Shown piece by piece: positions 16,365 to 24,822 of a DNA stretch of 64,000 nucleotides (position 1 is the stretch's first letter; every line of letters starts with the position of its first letter). A model generated the notes under the pieces. It was not told the origin of the DNA. It ran no database searches and saw nothing but the letters and a program-made list of their open reading frames with translations. The DNA comes from Streptomyces collinus Tu 365 (lineage in GTDB: Bacteria; Actinomycetota; Actinomycetes; Streptomycetales; Streptomycetaceae). The stretch lies in contig NC_021985.1 of NCBI RefSeq assembly GCF_000444875.1, positions 4,918,170 to 4,982,169 on the forward strand, read 5' to 3'. The translations under genes and the position numbers were made by a program.

Positions 16365-17291
16365 CTATCCGCGTGCCCCCTGGGCCAGTGGCCGTACCTG
16401 GCCCGTCAGGTGGAGTCTGCCGTCCGGGGCCCGGAGTTCGAAGCGGCCGGTGCCGTCCGCGCCGTAGCCGACCGTCCCCGGCAGCAGCACGGGCGCCCGG
16501 AACTCGGCCCGGACCGTGGCGGCCCCGCCGGTGCCGTGGGCGGCCAGGCAGCGGGCGACGGTCCACATGCCGTGCGCGACGGCGCGCGGGAAGCCGAAGA
16601 GGCGCGCGGTGAAGGGGTGCAGGTGGATGGGGTTGCGGTCGCCGGAGGCGGCCCCGTAGCGGCGGCCGACGTCCGCGCCGATCCGCCACTCGGCCACCGC
16701 GGGCAGCGGTGCCGGTGAGCGCTCCGGGCCGGTCCCGGCAGGGGAGTGGGCGGTGCGGTGCCGGGCCAGGTAGGTGCTGCGGGACTCCCACACGGGCGCG
16801 CCGCCGCTCCGCAGCTCCGTGACCACGGTGGCCTCGGTCCCGCGCCGGTGCGGCGCCAGCGCCTCGACGTGCACGGCGAGTTCGTGGGTGCCGCCGGCCG
16901 GTACGGCGGCGCGGTGCGTGATCTCGATCGAGGTGTGCACCAGGCCCAGCAGCGGCAGCGGGAAGTCCCGGCGGCTCATCAGCCGCATGGCCAGCGGGAA
17001 GCCGAGGACGTGCGGATAGGTGACGGGCAGCGCGTCCTCGCCGTCGGCGGCGCCGGGCGCGAAGCCGCACACCCGCTCGTAGGCCGCCAGCCGGGCCAGG
17101 TCCACGCGCAGGCCGGGCAGCACCAGGCGGGTGCGCGGGAAGGCCGCGTCCGGGGCGGGGCGCTTGAAGGGCGAGCGCAGGGCGCCGCGGGCCAGCAGCG
17201 GGGCCAGCGCGGGGGCGGAGGCCAGGGACACGGCGGCGGGAGCCCCACCGCTCGGGGCCGGGCCGGCGGAGCTCGGGTAGCGGTCGGCCAT
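16365..17291 (-). CDS. MaoC/hot-dog (R)-specific enoyl-acyl dehydratase
   Basis: 308 residues with two hot-dog halves. The C-terminal half carries the hydratase-2 signature AASGDRNPIHLHPFTARLFG (Asp and His catalytic) followed by RAVAHGMWTVARCL. The N-terminal half (VTYPHVLGFPLAMRLM, LLGLVHTSIEITHRAAVPAG) is a degenerate partner. The layout resembles mycobacterial HtdX-type (3R)-hydroxyacyl dehydratases acting on acyl-CoA or acyl-ACP. Two palindromes 30-61 bases upstream of ATG 17291 indicate repressor control, probably by the nearby TetR protein. A ketoreductase that often accompanies this gene is absent. Confidence 0.87.
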   Translation of the reverse strand: MADRYPSSAGPAPSGGAPAAVSLASAPALAPLLARGALRSPFKRPAPDAAFPRTRLVLPGLRVDLARLAAYERVCGFAPGAADGEDALPVTYPHVLGFPLAMRLMSRRDFPLPLLGLVHTSIEITHRAAVPAGGTHELAVHVEALAPHRRGTEATVVTELRSGGAPVWESRSTYLARHRTAHSPAGTGPERSPAPLPAVAEWRIGADVGRRYGAASGDRNPIHLHPFTARLFGFPRAVAHGMWTVARCLAAHGTGGAATVRAEFRAPVLLPGTVGYGADGTGRFELRAPDGRLHLTGQVRPLAQGARG

Positions 17292-17321
17292 GTGCGACTC
17301 CCACGCGACTCGGTGCGAATT

Positions 17322-17352
17322 CCTTACTCTGGAGTAAGGTTACCGGAGGTAA
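17322..17352. promoter_or_regulatory. Two adjacent palindromes, TetR-type operator
   Basis: CCTTACTC-tg-GAGTAAGG (17322-17339, 8-bp arms) is followed at once by TTACC-gga-GGTAA (17340-17352, 5-bp arms). They lie between the divergent MaoC gene (start 17291) and acyl-CoA ligase gene. TTAC...GTAA palindromes of this size are typical TetR-family sites; two in tandem suggest two dimers. Confidence 0.65.
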
Positions 17353-17593
17353 GGCCGCGTGGGCGATCCCGGAGCGAACCTGAGCATCCCTCACACACCC
17401 CCTTGAGGCTGCACATGTCCGGCTCCGGATCATTCCGGAACCAGCACAGGCCCCCCACAGCCGCCTCGTACGATCCACCTGCCTGAACCGGCGGTAACCC
17501 CCCACACGGCCCACCGTCGCTGAACGCCTCGGGGCCCGAGGCACGTACGTCATGCAGCAAGCAGTGCACCGCTGCGCGCCCGAGGAGCCGCCG

Positions 17594-19552
17594 TTGTCCA
17601 CCCCGTACCCGAACGCCCCGTACCCGAACACCCCCGTCTCCTCCGGCGCCCCCGTCTCGGCCACCGACTACGACGGCCGCCCCGTCCTCGTGGAGCCGGA
17701 GACCCGCCGCCTGGACGGAGCCGTACGGGAGGCGTACGTGCCGCCCTTCGCGGCACCGGTGACGCACGGCTCGCTCGCCGACCTGCCCTTCGACAACGCC
17801 GAGGCGGACCCCGGCGCGGTCGTGCTCAGCCGCAGGTCGGACGACGGCCACTGGACGGACGTGACCGCGGACGGGTTCGCCGCCCAGGTGCTCGCCGTGG
17901 CGAAGGGACTGATCGCGGAGGGCCTGGTGCCCGGCGACCGCATCGCCGTCATGGCCCGCACCACGTACGAGTGGACCCTGCTCGACTTCGCCGCCTGGGC
18001 GGCCGGCCTGGTCACCGTCCCCGTCTACCCCACCTCCTCCGTCTACCAGACCCGCTGGATCCTGCACGACTCCGGCGCCGTCGCCCTGGTCACCGAGACC
18101 GCGGGACAGGCCGCCGCCATCGGCCCCGAACTCGGACGCATACCGGACCTCGGACACCTGTGGGTCATGGAGAAGGGCCACGTCGACCGGCTGGCCGAGC
18201 TGGGCACGCAGGTACCCGACGGCGAAGTGGCCGTCCGCCGCGGCATGCTGGGCCCCGACACCCTCGCCACGCTCATCTACACCTCCGGCACCACCGGCCG
18301 CCCCAAGGGCTGCGCCCTCTCGCACGGCAACTTCTTCGCCGAGGTCGACAACGCCGTCGAACTCCTCTACCCGATCTTCAAGGCGAAGGCGGGCGAGGAG
18401 GTGTCGGTCCTGCTGTTCCTGCCCATGTCCCATGTCTTCGGGCGGATGGTGGCGATCGCCTGCGTCCGGGCCAGGGTGCGCCTCGGCCACGCCCCGAGCC
18501 TGAAGGCCGAGGACCTGCTGCCCGACCTCGCCGCCTTCCGGCCGACCTGCCTGCTGACCATCCCGTACATGCTGGAGAAGATCTACAACTCGGCGCGGGC
18601 CAAGGCCGAGTCCGGCGGCCGGGCCGCCGCCTTCGACCGGGCCGCCTCGGTCGCCGTGCGGTACGGGGAGGCGCTGGAGGCCCGCCAGACCGGTGCCGGT
18701 GGCGGCCCCAACCGCGCGCTGCGCACCGCCCGTTCCTTCTACGACCCGCTCGTCTACCGGCGCATCCGCACTGCCATGGGCGGCCGGGTCAAGTACGCCA
18801 TCTGCGGCGGCTCGCCGCTCGGCCGCCGCCTCGCCGCCTTCTACGCCGGGGCGGGCATCGAGATCTTCGAGGGGTACGGCCTGACCGAGACCACCGGCGC
18901 CTCCACCGTCACCCCGCCGCTCAAGCCCCGCCTGGGCACGGTCGGCTGGCCGCTGCCCGGCACCCGGGTGCGGATCGCCGCCGACGGCGAGATCCTGCTC
19001 GCCGGCGACCACGTGCTGCGCGGCTACTGGGACCCGGCGGCCGGTGGCGTCGTCCCCGCCACCCGGGACGGCTGGCTGCCCACCGGCGACCTCGGCGAGC
19101 TGGACGACGAGGGCTACCTGACCATCACCGGCCGCAAGAAGGAACTGCTGATCACTGCGGGCGGCAAGTCGGTGGCCCCCGCGCCGCTGGAGAACTGGCT
19201 GCGCCAGCACCCGCTGATCTCCCAGTGCATGCTCGTCGGCGACGGCCGCCCCTACGTCGCCGCGCTCGTCACCCTCGACCCGGACGGCATCACCCACTGG
19301 CGCCTGATGAACGGCAAGCACCCCGTGCCGCCCGAACTCCTCACGGACGACGCCGAACTGACGGCCGTGCTGCAACGGGCGATGGACGAGGCCAACAAAC
19401 TCGTCTCCCGGCCCGAGTCCATCCGCCGGTTCACCGTCCTGCCGGTGGACTTCACCGAGGAGGCCGGCCACCTGACCCCGTCGATGAAGCTGCGCCGCGA
19501 GCGGATCATGCGCGACTTCGCGTCCGAGGTGGCCGCGCTCTACACCCGCTGA
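17594..19552 (+). CDS. Long-chain fatty-acid-CoA ligase (AMP-dependent synthetase, FadD15-like)
   Basis: Adenylate-forming enzyme with all core motifs: P-loop TLIYTSGTTGRPKGCALSHGN, GYGLTETTGAS, TGDLGELDDEGYLTITGRKKE and the terminal GGKSVAPAPLE, about 600 residues as in the long-chain acyl-CoA synthetases of actinobacteria. It activates fatty acids to acyl-CoA through acyl-AMP. Start: TTG 17594 has GAGGAG six bases upstream and gives 652 residues; an in-frame ATG at 17552 would add 14 residues but has no ribosome site. It is divergent from the MaoC gene across the operator-like palindromes, so both may be coregulated for lipid turnover. Confidence 0.92.
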   Translation: MSTPYPNAPYPNTPVSSGAPVSATDYDGRPVLVEPETRRLDGAVREAYVPPFAAPVTHGSLADLPFDNAEADPGAVVLSRRSDDGHWTDVTADGFAAQVLAVAKGLIAEGLVPGDRIAVMARTTYEWTLLDFAAWAAGLVTVPVYPTSSVYQTRWILHDSGAVALVTETAGQAAAIGPELGRIPDLGHLWVMEKGHVDRLAELGTQVPDGEVAVRRGMLGPDTLATLIYTSGTTGRPKGCALSHGNFFAEVDNAVELLYPIFKAKAGEEVSVLLFLPMSHVFGRMVAIACVRARVRLGHAPSLKAEDLLPDLAAFRPTCLLTIPYMLEKIYNSARAKAESGGRAAAFDRAASVAVRYGEALEARQTGAGGGPNRALRTARSFYDPLVYRRIRTAMGGRVKYAICGGSPLGRRLAAFYAGAGIEIFEGYGLTETTGASTVTPPLKPRLGTVGWPLPGTRVRIAADGEILLAGDHVLRGYWDPAAGGVVPATRDGWLPTGDLGELDDEGYLTITGRKKELLITAGGKSVAPAPLENWLRQHPLISQCMLVGDGRPYVAALVTLDPDGITHWRLMNGKHPVPPELLTDDAELTAVLQRAMDEANKLVSRPESIRRFTVLPVDFTEEAGHLTPSMKLRRERIMRDFASEVAALYTR

Positions 19553-19695
19553 ACCGGCCCCGCCGCCGGACGGAACGCCGGTGGACCGGCCGGGACAACG
19601 CGGAAACCGGCTGATCTGCATTTGCCGTGAATCTGCCCGTGGCATGGAATCCGCCCGCGGCGAGTGCCGGTGAACGGGTAGCGTAGGAGGGATGC

Positions 19696-19734
19696 ATGCC
19701 CGTCCACCGGCTTGTCACCGAGCGGAAGAAGTGA
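19696..19734 (+). CDS. Possible 12-residue leader ORF upstream of the ATP-grasp-like gene
   Basis: TAGGAGG lies five bases before ATG 19696, a better ribosome site than most in the window. The frame encodes MPVHRLVTERKK and stops at TGA 19732-19734. A TAGCGT at 19679-19684 could be its -10. It ends 26 bases before the 11-bp direct repeats of the next promoter. It may be a true small ORF, a leader peptide, or chance; conservation would decide. Confidence 0.25.
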   Translation: MPVHRLVTERKK

Positions 19735-19758
19735 GCGACTTGGGCGAACCCGCCACCC

Positions 19759-19802
19759 CGGGACCCGGCCGGGACCGGATCGGTAACGTCCGCTCGTAGC
19801 CT
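19759..19802 (+). promoter_or_regulatory. SARP-type promoter: three 11-bp direct repeats and a -10 box
   Basis: Units CGGGACCCGGC (19759), CGGGACCGGAT (19770) and CGGTAACGTCC (19781) are spaced exactly 11 bases. Counting the conserved seven bases, the last repeat ends at 19788, and TAGCCT (-10) starts at 19797, eight bases later. Heptad direct repeats at 11-bp pitch ending 8 bp from the -10 are the known architecture for SARP activators. The next promoter, at 20671, has nearly the same units. Confidence 0.65.
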
Positions 19803-19843
19803 GCCTTTCCACCCTCGCCGACTCCGTGATCACGAGCAGAGGT

Positions 19844-20662
19844 ATGAAAGAAGACAACGACGTCCGCCGGATCTTCCTGCTCAACCCGGACCAGCGCCTC
19901 GTCCGCGAGGCGGCGCACGCCGGTGTCCAAGTGCGCTCCGTCCGGGTCGACGCAACCGACGAGGCGGCACTGCGCGCGCCGCTCAGGGAAGCCGCCGAGG
20001 CCGGACTGTGCGTCAACCCCGCACGCGCCCTCAGAGTGCTGTCCGACCCCGCCGCCGTACAACGCCTGGTCCGCGACAACCGGCTCTCGCCCGGCGGCAC
20101 CCAGGTGGCGTCCGGCGACCTGCGGCTGACCGTGGAGACGCTCAGCGTGCACGGCATGCACCAGACGGCCGGCATCACCGCGGTCACCCCCTACGGCCTG
20201 CTGCACCCGGCCCCGCTCACCGACGACACGGCCGCCGAGGTGCGCGCCGTGGTGACCGCGCTGCTGGACCTCACCGGGTACCAGTACGGCCCGGCCCACA
20301 CCAGCGTCGCCGTCACCCCGCGCGGCCCGGTGATCACCGGCAGCCGGGCGGGCCTCGGCGACGACCCGGTGCCCGAACTGGTGAAGGCGGCCGGCGGGTT
20401 CGACCTCGCGGCCGCGGCCATCGAGGTGCTCGCCGGACGGCTGGTCGACGCCGTGCGCCCGAACCGGTTCGCCGCGGCGGCCCTGCTGAGCCCGCCGTGG
20501 CGGATGAAGACCACCGACGTCGGGGGACTGCCGCACGTCCGGCACGTCACACCGCCCCAGGCGCTGCGCCCCGGGCACCTCGTCGTGCACGCCGACTCCC
20601 CCGAGGGCGCCGCCCGCCGGGTGGCCTCGCTGAAGGACCTGGTGGTCGGCGACGACCGCTGA
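19844..20662 (+). CDS. ATP-grasp-like protein with degenerate active site
   Basis: About 272 residues from ATG 19844 (GTG 19826 adds six). The end of the protein follows carboxylate-amine ligase ATP-grasp enzymes: LTGYQYGPAHTSVAVTPRGP corresponds to their GxxxGPxHTE segment, and VPELVKAAGGFDLAAAAIEV to the helix after the metal site. However, the Mg-binding ExNPRxGGD is replaced by ITGSRAGLGDD, and the central ATP-binding subdomain (about 70 residues between the RLVRDNRL and VETLSVHG blocks) is missing. So ATP-dependent ligation seems impossible as written. It lies under a SARP-type promoter, 112 bases before a SARP gene. It may be regulatory or a relic. Confidence 0.6.
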   Translation: MKEDNDVRRIFLLNPDQRLVREAAHAGVQVRSVRVDATDEAALRAPLREAAEAGLCVNPARALRVLSDPAAVQRLVRDNRLSPGGTQVASGDLRLTVETLSVHGMHQTAGITAVTPYGLLHPAPLTDDTAAEVRAVVTALLDLTGYQYGPAHTSVAVTPRGPVITGSRAGLGDDPVPELVKAAGGFDLAAAAIEVLAGRLVDAVRPNRFAAAALLSPPWRMKTTDVGGLPHVRHVTPPQALRPGHLVVHADSPEGAARRVASLKDLVVGDDR

Positions 20663-20670
20663 TCCGCGAC

Positions 20671-20703
20671 CGGGAACGGATCGGGAACGATCCGGTACGG
20701 GCC
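20671..20703 (+). promoter_or_regulatory. SARP-type direct repeats upstream of the small SARP gene
   Basis: CGGGAACGGAT (20671), CGGGAACGATC (20682) and CGGTACGGGCC (20693), pitch 11 bases. The first differs by one base from the unit at 19770. The -10 is less clear: TGATAC at 20715-20720 is the best candidate. This suggests that one SARP drives both this gene and the ATP-grasp-like gene, with autoregulation possible. Confidence 0.55.
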
Positions 20704-20774
20704 GACCGCACCGTTGATACGTCGCCGGAAGAAGGACGACGACGCCAGCGACGTCAACGGGAGGCGGAGCCAGG

Positions 20775-21569
20775 ATGCTGAAGTTCTCGATCCTCGGGGC
20801 ACTGCAGATCCGTACCGTGTCCGGCCCGGCGGAGATCTCCGGCGATCTGCAGCGCGTTCTGGTGCAGACGCTGCTGGTCAGCGAGGGTCAGCCGGTGTCC
20901 GGGGAGAGCCTGGTCGAGGAGATGTGGGGCGACAGCGTCCCCGACAACCAGTCCAACGCCCTGCAGGCCCACGTCAGCAGGCTGCGCCGCAAACTGCGCG
21001 GCCTGGAGCCGGGCCGGTCCGGGCCCCGGGTGACCATCCACCCCTCCGGCTACCGGCTCGCCGTGGCCGACGGCGAGCTCGACGCCGCCGAGTTCGTCAG
21101 GACCGTACGGCAGGCCGAGTCGGCCGCACCGGGGGACGCGGAGCGCACCGCGCGGCTGCTCGGCGACGCCCTGGCCCTGTGGCGCGGCCCGGTCTTCGGC
21201 GGGTTCACCGGCGGGACGCTGTGCCAGCTCGCCGGCGCCCGCTACGAGGAGTACCGGATGCGCGCCATGGAACTGCGCTTCGACGCCGAACTGCGGCTCG
21301 GGCGGCACGCGGCGGTGCTCGCCGAGCTGACCGAGGCCCACACCAACCACCCGCTGCGCGAGCGCTTCTGCGAACAGCTGATGGTCGCCCTGTACTGCTC
21401 GGGCCGGCAGGCGGACGCCCTCGACGTCTTCCGCCGGATGCGCCGTCACCTCGACGACGAGCTCGGAATCCAGCCATCTCCGGCCCTGCGGCAGGTCGAA
21501 AGCGCCATTCTCTGCCACGACCCGGCCCTGACCGGCGATGCGCGTTCTCCTCTCCTCCAACTGGCCTGA
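20775..21569 (+). CDS. SARP-family transcriptional activator (HTH plus BTAD)
   Basis: 264 residues, the size of classical small SARPs such as ActII-ORF4 or DnrI. An OmpR-type winged helix occupies residues 1-95 (LKFSILGALQIRT, ALQAHVSRLRRKLRG, VTIHPSGYRLAV). The bacterial transcriptional activation domain follows (LDAAEFVRTVRQAE, HPLRERFCEQLMVALYCSGRQADALDVFRRMRRHL). These proteins bind 11-bp-pitch direct repeats and recruit RNA polymerase; such repeats lie upstream of this gene and the preceding one. GGAGGCGGAG precedes ATG 20775. No biosynthetic cluster adjoins it, so its regulon is unclear. Confidence 0.93.
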   Translation: MLKFSILGALQIRTVSGPAEISGDLQRVLVQTLLVSEGQPVSGESLVEEMWGDSVPDNQSNALQAHVSRLRRKLRGLEPGRSGPRVTIHPSGYRLAVADGELDAAEFVRTVRQAESAAPGDAERTARLLGDALALWRGPVFGGFTGGTLCQLAGARYEEYRMRAMELRFDAELRLGRHAAVLAELTEAHTNHPLRERFCEQLMVALYCSGRQADALDVFRRMRRHLDDELGIQPSPALRQVESAILCHDPALTGDARSPLLQLA

Positions 21570-21639
21570 AGATGGTTAGCCTTCGGCTCGGACCGAGACG
21601 CACCGCGAGTAACGCGAAGTTGCCTTCCGGCGTCGCTCG

Positions 21640-21668
21640 TTCGGGGTACAACCTAGGATTGTCCCGAA
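21640..21668. promoter_or_regulatory. Inverted repeat centred on a -10 box before the large SARP gene
   Basis: TTCGGG (21640-21645) and CCCGAA (21663-21668) flank TAGGAT (21654-21659), a good -10 hexamer; inner bases ACAA and TTGT also pair. A dyad around the -10 is a typical repressor position. The gene starts at 21712. Confidence 0.5.
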
Positions 21669-21711
21669 CAACTCGGGCTGGGTCACGCGATGGGGCGGGG
21701 GGGACGGGTTC

Positions 21712-24700
21712 GTGGAGTCGGCGGCATCCGGTCGGCCTGTCGTGCGCTTCAACATCCTCGGCTCGTTGGAAGGCTGGCACGGCGAACGGCGGCTGCGACT
21801 CGGCAGCCCCACCCAGGAACGGGTGCTCGTCACGCTCCTGCTCGAATCCGGGCGCATGGTGCCGGTGCCGCGTCTGGTGGCCGCCGCCTGGGACGACGAG
21901 CCGCCGCAGACCGCGGGCCACCAGATCCGCAAGGCAGTCGCCGCGCTGCGCACCCGCATCCCCGGCGGCGCCTCGCTGATCGTCACCGACGGCGCCGGTT
22001 ACCGGGCCGTCCTCGGCGACAACGAGCTGGACCTGGACGAGTTCGGCCGCCGTGCGGCCGAGGCCCGGCAGGCGGTGGCCGCCGGACGGCCCGCCGAGGC
22101 GGTCGGCCATCTGCGGGCCTGTCTGGACCTGTGGCGCGGCCCGGTGCTGTCCGGCGCGGGCGGCGCGGTGATCTCCGCGGCCTCCGCGGCGCTCGAGGAG
22201 CGCCACATGGCGGTCGCCGAGCAGTACTTCGAACTCCAGCTGGAACTCGGTGAATCGGGCCAGCTCATCGGTCCTCTACGCGAGTTGGTCAACGCCCACC
22301 CGCTGCGGGAGACCCTGCGCGGACGGCTGATGCTCGCCCTGTACCGGGCGGGCCGGCAGGCGGACGCCCTGGAGGAGTTCGGCCGGGTGCGCGAACTGCT
22401 CGTCGAGGAGCTGGGCATCGACCCGGGCGCCGAGCTGACCCGGCTGTACGAGGCCATCCTGCGCGACAGCCCCGAGGTGGCGCCCCGCGTCCCGCAGTCC
22501 GTGTCCGACCGCGCCGCCCTCCTCGTCCCCGCCCCGCTCGCCGAGCCCGACCGGTCCGAGCCCGCGCCCTGCACCCTGCCCTACGACCTGCCGGACTTCA
22601 CCGGCCGGGACGAGGAACTGGACCGGTTGCTTGAGGTGGGCCGGGACCCCGCCGGGCAGGGCACCCGGATCGTCGGCGTGGACGGCATGGGCGGCAGCGG
22701 CAAGACCGCGCTCGCCGTGCACGCGGCCCACCTGCTCGCCGCGGACTACCCGGACGGTCAGCTCTTCGTCGATCTGCGCGGGTTCAGCCCGGGCGAGAAG
22801 GCCCAGGAACCGGGCGCCGTCCTGCACTCCCTGCTGCGCACCGTCGGCATCCCGGACGACCGGATCCCGGACGACCTGGAGCGCCGCACCCTCCTCTGGC
22901 GAACCGTTTCCGCCCAGCGCAAGATGCTGCTCCTGCTCGACAACGCCGCCGACGCCGCCCAGGTGCTGCCCCTGCTGCCCGCCTCCGAGGACTGCCTGGC
23001 CATCCTCACCAGCCGGGTCCGCATGCTCGAACTCGACGGCGCCGAATGGCTCTCCCTCGGCCTGCTCTCGGCCGACGACAGCACCACCCTGCTCACCCGC
23101 ATGCTCGGCACCCAGCGCACCGCCGCCGAGCCCGACGCCGTCGCCGAACTGGCCCGGCTGTGCTGCGGCCTGCCGCTCGCCCTGCGCATCACCACCGCCC
23201 GGCTGCGCAACCGGCCCCGCTGGACCGTCCGGTACCTGGTCGACCGGCTCGCCGACGAGACCCGGCGGCTGCGCGAACTGAGCGCCGGCGAACGCAGCGT
23301 CGAGGCCACCCTCAGACTGTCGTACCAGGCGATGGAGGCGGACCGGCGCGTCGCGTTCCGGCTGCTCGGACTGCATCCGGGCAGCGCCATCGACGTCCAC
23401 TCGGCCGCCGCGCTGCTCGGCACCGACGTCCACGACGCCGAGGACGTCCTGGAACACCTGCTCGACGCGCACCTGCTGGAGCAGCACGAGGCGGGCCTGT
23501 ACGGCTTCCACGACCTGGTGCGCACGTACGCGATGAGCGTGCGGGAGGTGCAGGACGACGAGGAGGGCGCGGTCGAGCGGCTGGTCGTGTACTACATGCT
23601 CGCCACCGACCGCTCCTGCGACGTGCTCTTCCCCGGCCGCAACCGGTTCGGCGAGCCACCGGACGAGGGCACGCCCGAGCTGCCCCGGATCGAGGGCCGG
23701 GACCAGGCGCTGCGCTGGTTCGACCGGGAGCACGAGGCGCTGCTCGCGGTCGTCGCGCAGGCCGGCGCGCAGCGGCTGCACAGCACGGCCGCCCTGCTCG
23801 CCCGCAACGTGCTGTTCTACCTCCACCTGCGCGGCCACTACGAGGAGTTCCGGGTCGTCAACCGGATCGCGGTCACCGCCTGCCGGCAGCTCGACGACCC
23901 GGGGCTGCTGAGCCTGAGCCTGTCCAACCTGGCCGTGGCCCACTGGTGGCTCGGCGACTTCCAGGACGGCATCACGACCGCCCAGGAGGGTCTGGAGGTG
24001 GCCGCGGGCCACGACCGGCGCACCGAGGCGAGCTGCCTCGACGTGCTCGGCCTGCTGCACGGCGCGCTCGGCAACTTCGACGCGGCCCGCACCTACCTCG
24101 CCCAGGGCATCGCCCTGCACGGGGAGCTGGGCGCGGTCCGGATGGAGGCCCAGGCGCTGGCCAACCTCAGCACCGTGCAGACCTGGGCGGGGCACTACGC
24201 CGAGGGCGCCCGGTACGCGGCCCGGGCCACCGAACTGAACCGGCGCATCGGCGAGCGCGGCAACGAGATCCACTCGCTGACCTACCTGGCGCTGGCCCAC
24301 CTCGGCACCGGGGAGGACGAGCGGGCGCGCGCCTGCCTCTCCCAGGCACTCGAACTGTGCGACGACTCCCGGCAGCCCGGGAACGTCGCCTTCGTGCTGG
24401 CGCACTGGGCCCGGATCTGCCAGCGCCTCGGCGAGCAGGACGCGGCCGCCGAGCACGCCGAGCGCGCCCTGGACCTGGTCTCCGCGGAGGGCACGGTGCT
24501 GCGCCAGGCGGCCGTGGTCAACGTGGTCGGTCTGGTCCACCTGCGCGGCGGCGCCCCCGCCCGGGCGATGGAACTCCACCGGCACGCCCATGAGCTGGCC
24601 TCCCGGCTCGGCTACCGCTTCGAGACGGCCCGCGCCCTGCACGGCATGGCCGAGGCGGCACAGGCCCTGGGCGACGAACCGACGGCGTCGCGCCACCAGT

Positions 24701-24759
24701 CGGCGGCGGACGAGCTGTACGACGCGATGGGGGTGACCCCGGAGGGCCGCCGCCTGTGA
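21712..24759 (+). CDS. AfsR-like SARP regulator with NB-ARC ATPase and TPR domains
   Basis: 1015 residues in three parts. Residues 1-260 are a SARP unit (VVRFNILGSLEGWHGERRL winged helix; BTAD with HPLRETLRGRLMLALYRAGRQADALEEFGRVRELL). Residues 285-650 are an NB-ARC/STAND ATPase: Walker A GVDGMGGSGKTALA near 322-335, Walker B KMLLLLDNAADA, GLPLALRI. Residues 750-1010 are TPR repeats (NLAVAHWWLGDFQDGITTAQEGLE, SLTYLALAHLGTGEDERARACL). The architecture equals AfsR, a kinase-responsive pleiotropic regulator, but this is a paralogue because the genomic context differs. GTG 21712 is used. It converges on a small secreted peptide gene. Confidence 0.92.
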   Translation: MESAASGRPVVRFNILGSLEGWHGERRLRLGSPTQERVLVTLLLESGRMVPVPRLVAAAWDDEPPQTAGHQIRKAVAALRTRIPGGASLIVTDGAGYRAVLGDNELDLDEFGRRAAEARQAVAAGRPAEAVGHLRACLDLWRGPVLSGAGGAVISAASAALEERHMAVAEQYFELQLELGESGQLIGPLRELVNAHPLRETLRGRLMLALYRAGRQADALEEFGRVRELLVEELGIDPGAELTRLYEAILRDSPEVAPRVPQSVSDRAALLVPAPLAEPDRSEPAPCTLPYDLPDFTGRDEELDRLLEVGRDPAGQGTRIVGVDGMGGSGKTALAVHAAHLLAADYPDGQLFVDLRGFSPGEKAQEPGAVLHSLLRTVGIPDDRIPDDLERRTLLWRTVSAQRKMLLLLDNAADAAQVLPLLPASEDCLAILTSRVRMLELDGAEWLSLGLLSADDSTTLLTRMLGTQRTAAEPDAVAELARLCCGLPLALRITTARLRNRPRWTVRYLVDRLADETRRLRELSAGERSVEATLRLSYQAMEADRRVAFRLLGLHPGSAIDVHSAAALLGTDVHDAEDVLEHLLDAHLLEQHEAGLYGFHDLVRTYAMSVREVQDDEEGAVERLVVYYMLATDRSCDVLFPGRNRFGEPPDEGTPELPRIEGRDQALRWFDREHEALLAVVAQAGAQRLHSTAALLARNVLFYLHLRGHYEEFRVVNRIAVTACRQLDDPGLLSLSLSNLAVAHWWLGDFQDGITTAQEGLEVAAGHDRRTEASCLDVLGLLHGALGNFDAARTYLAQGIALHGELGAVRMEAQALANLSTVQTWAGHYAEGARYAARATELNRRIGERGNEIHSLTYLALAHLGTGEDERARACLSQALELCDDSRQPGNVAFVLAHWARICQRLGEQDAAAEHAERALDLVSAEGTVLRQAAVVNVVGLVHLRGGAPARAMELHRHAHELASRLGYRFETARALHGMAEAAQALGDEPTASRHQSAADELYDAMGVTPEGRRL

Positions 24760-24822
24760 CCCCGCGGTACCGCCGTCCGCGCGCCTGCCGCCTGCGGCGA
24801 TACCGGTCCGGTCCCGGTGCGC

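Noticed and set aside
15941..16612. Open frame across the 86-bp tandem repeat, Gly/Val/Arg-rich
   Set aside because: It starts inside tetR and enters maoC antisense. The period is not a multiple of three, so successive units are read in different frames; no family features.
21712..24759. afsR itself
   Set aside because: The domain order matches AfsR, but the expected neighbour afsS (small TxSxxSTE-repeat protein) and context are absent; treated as a paralogue.
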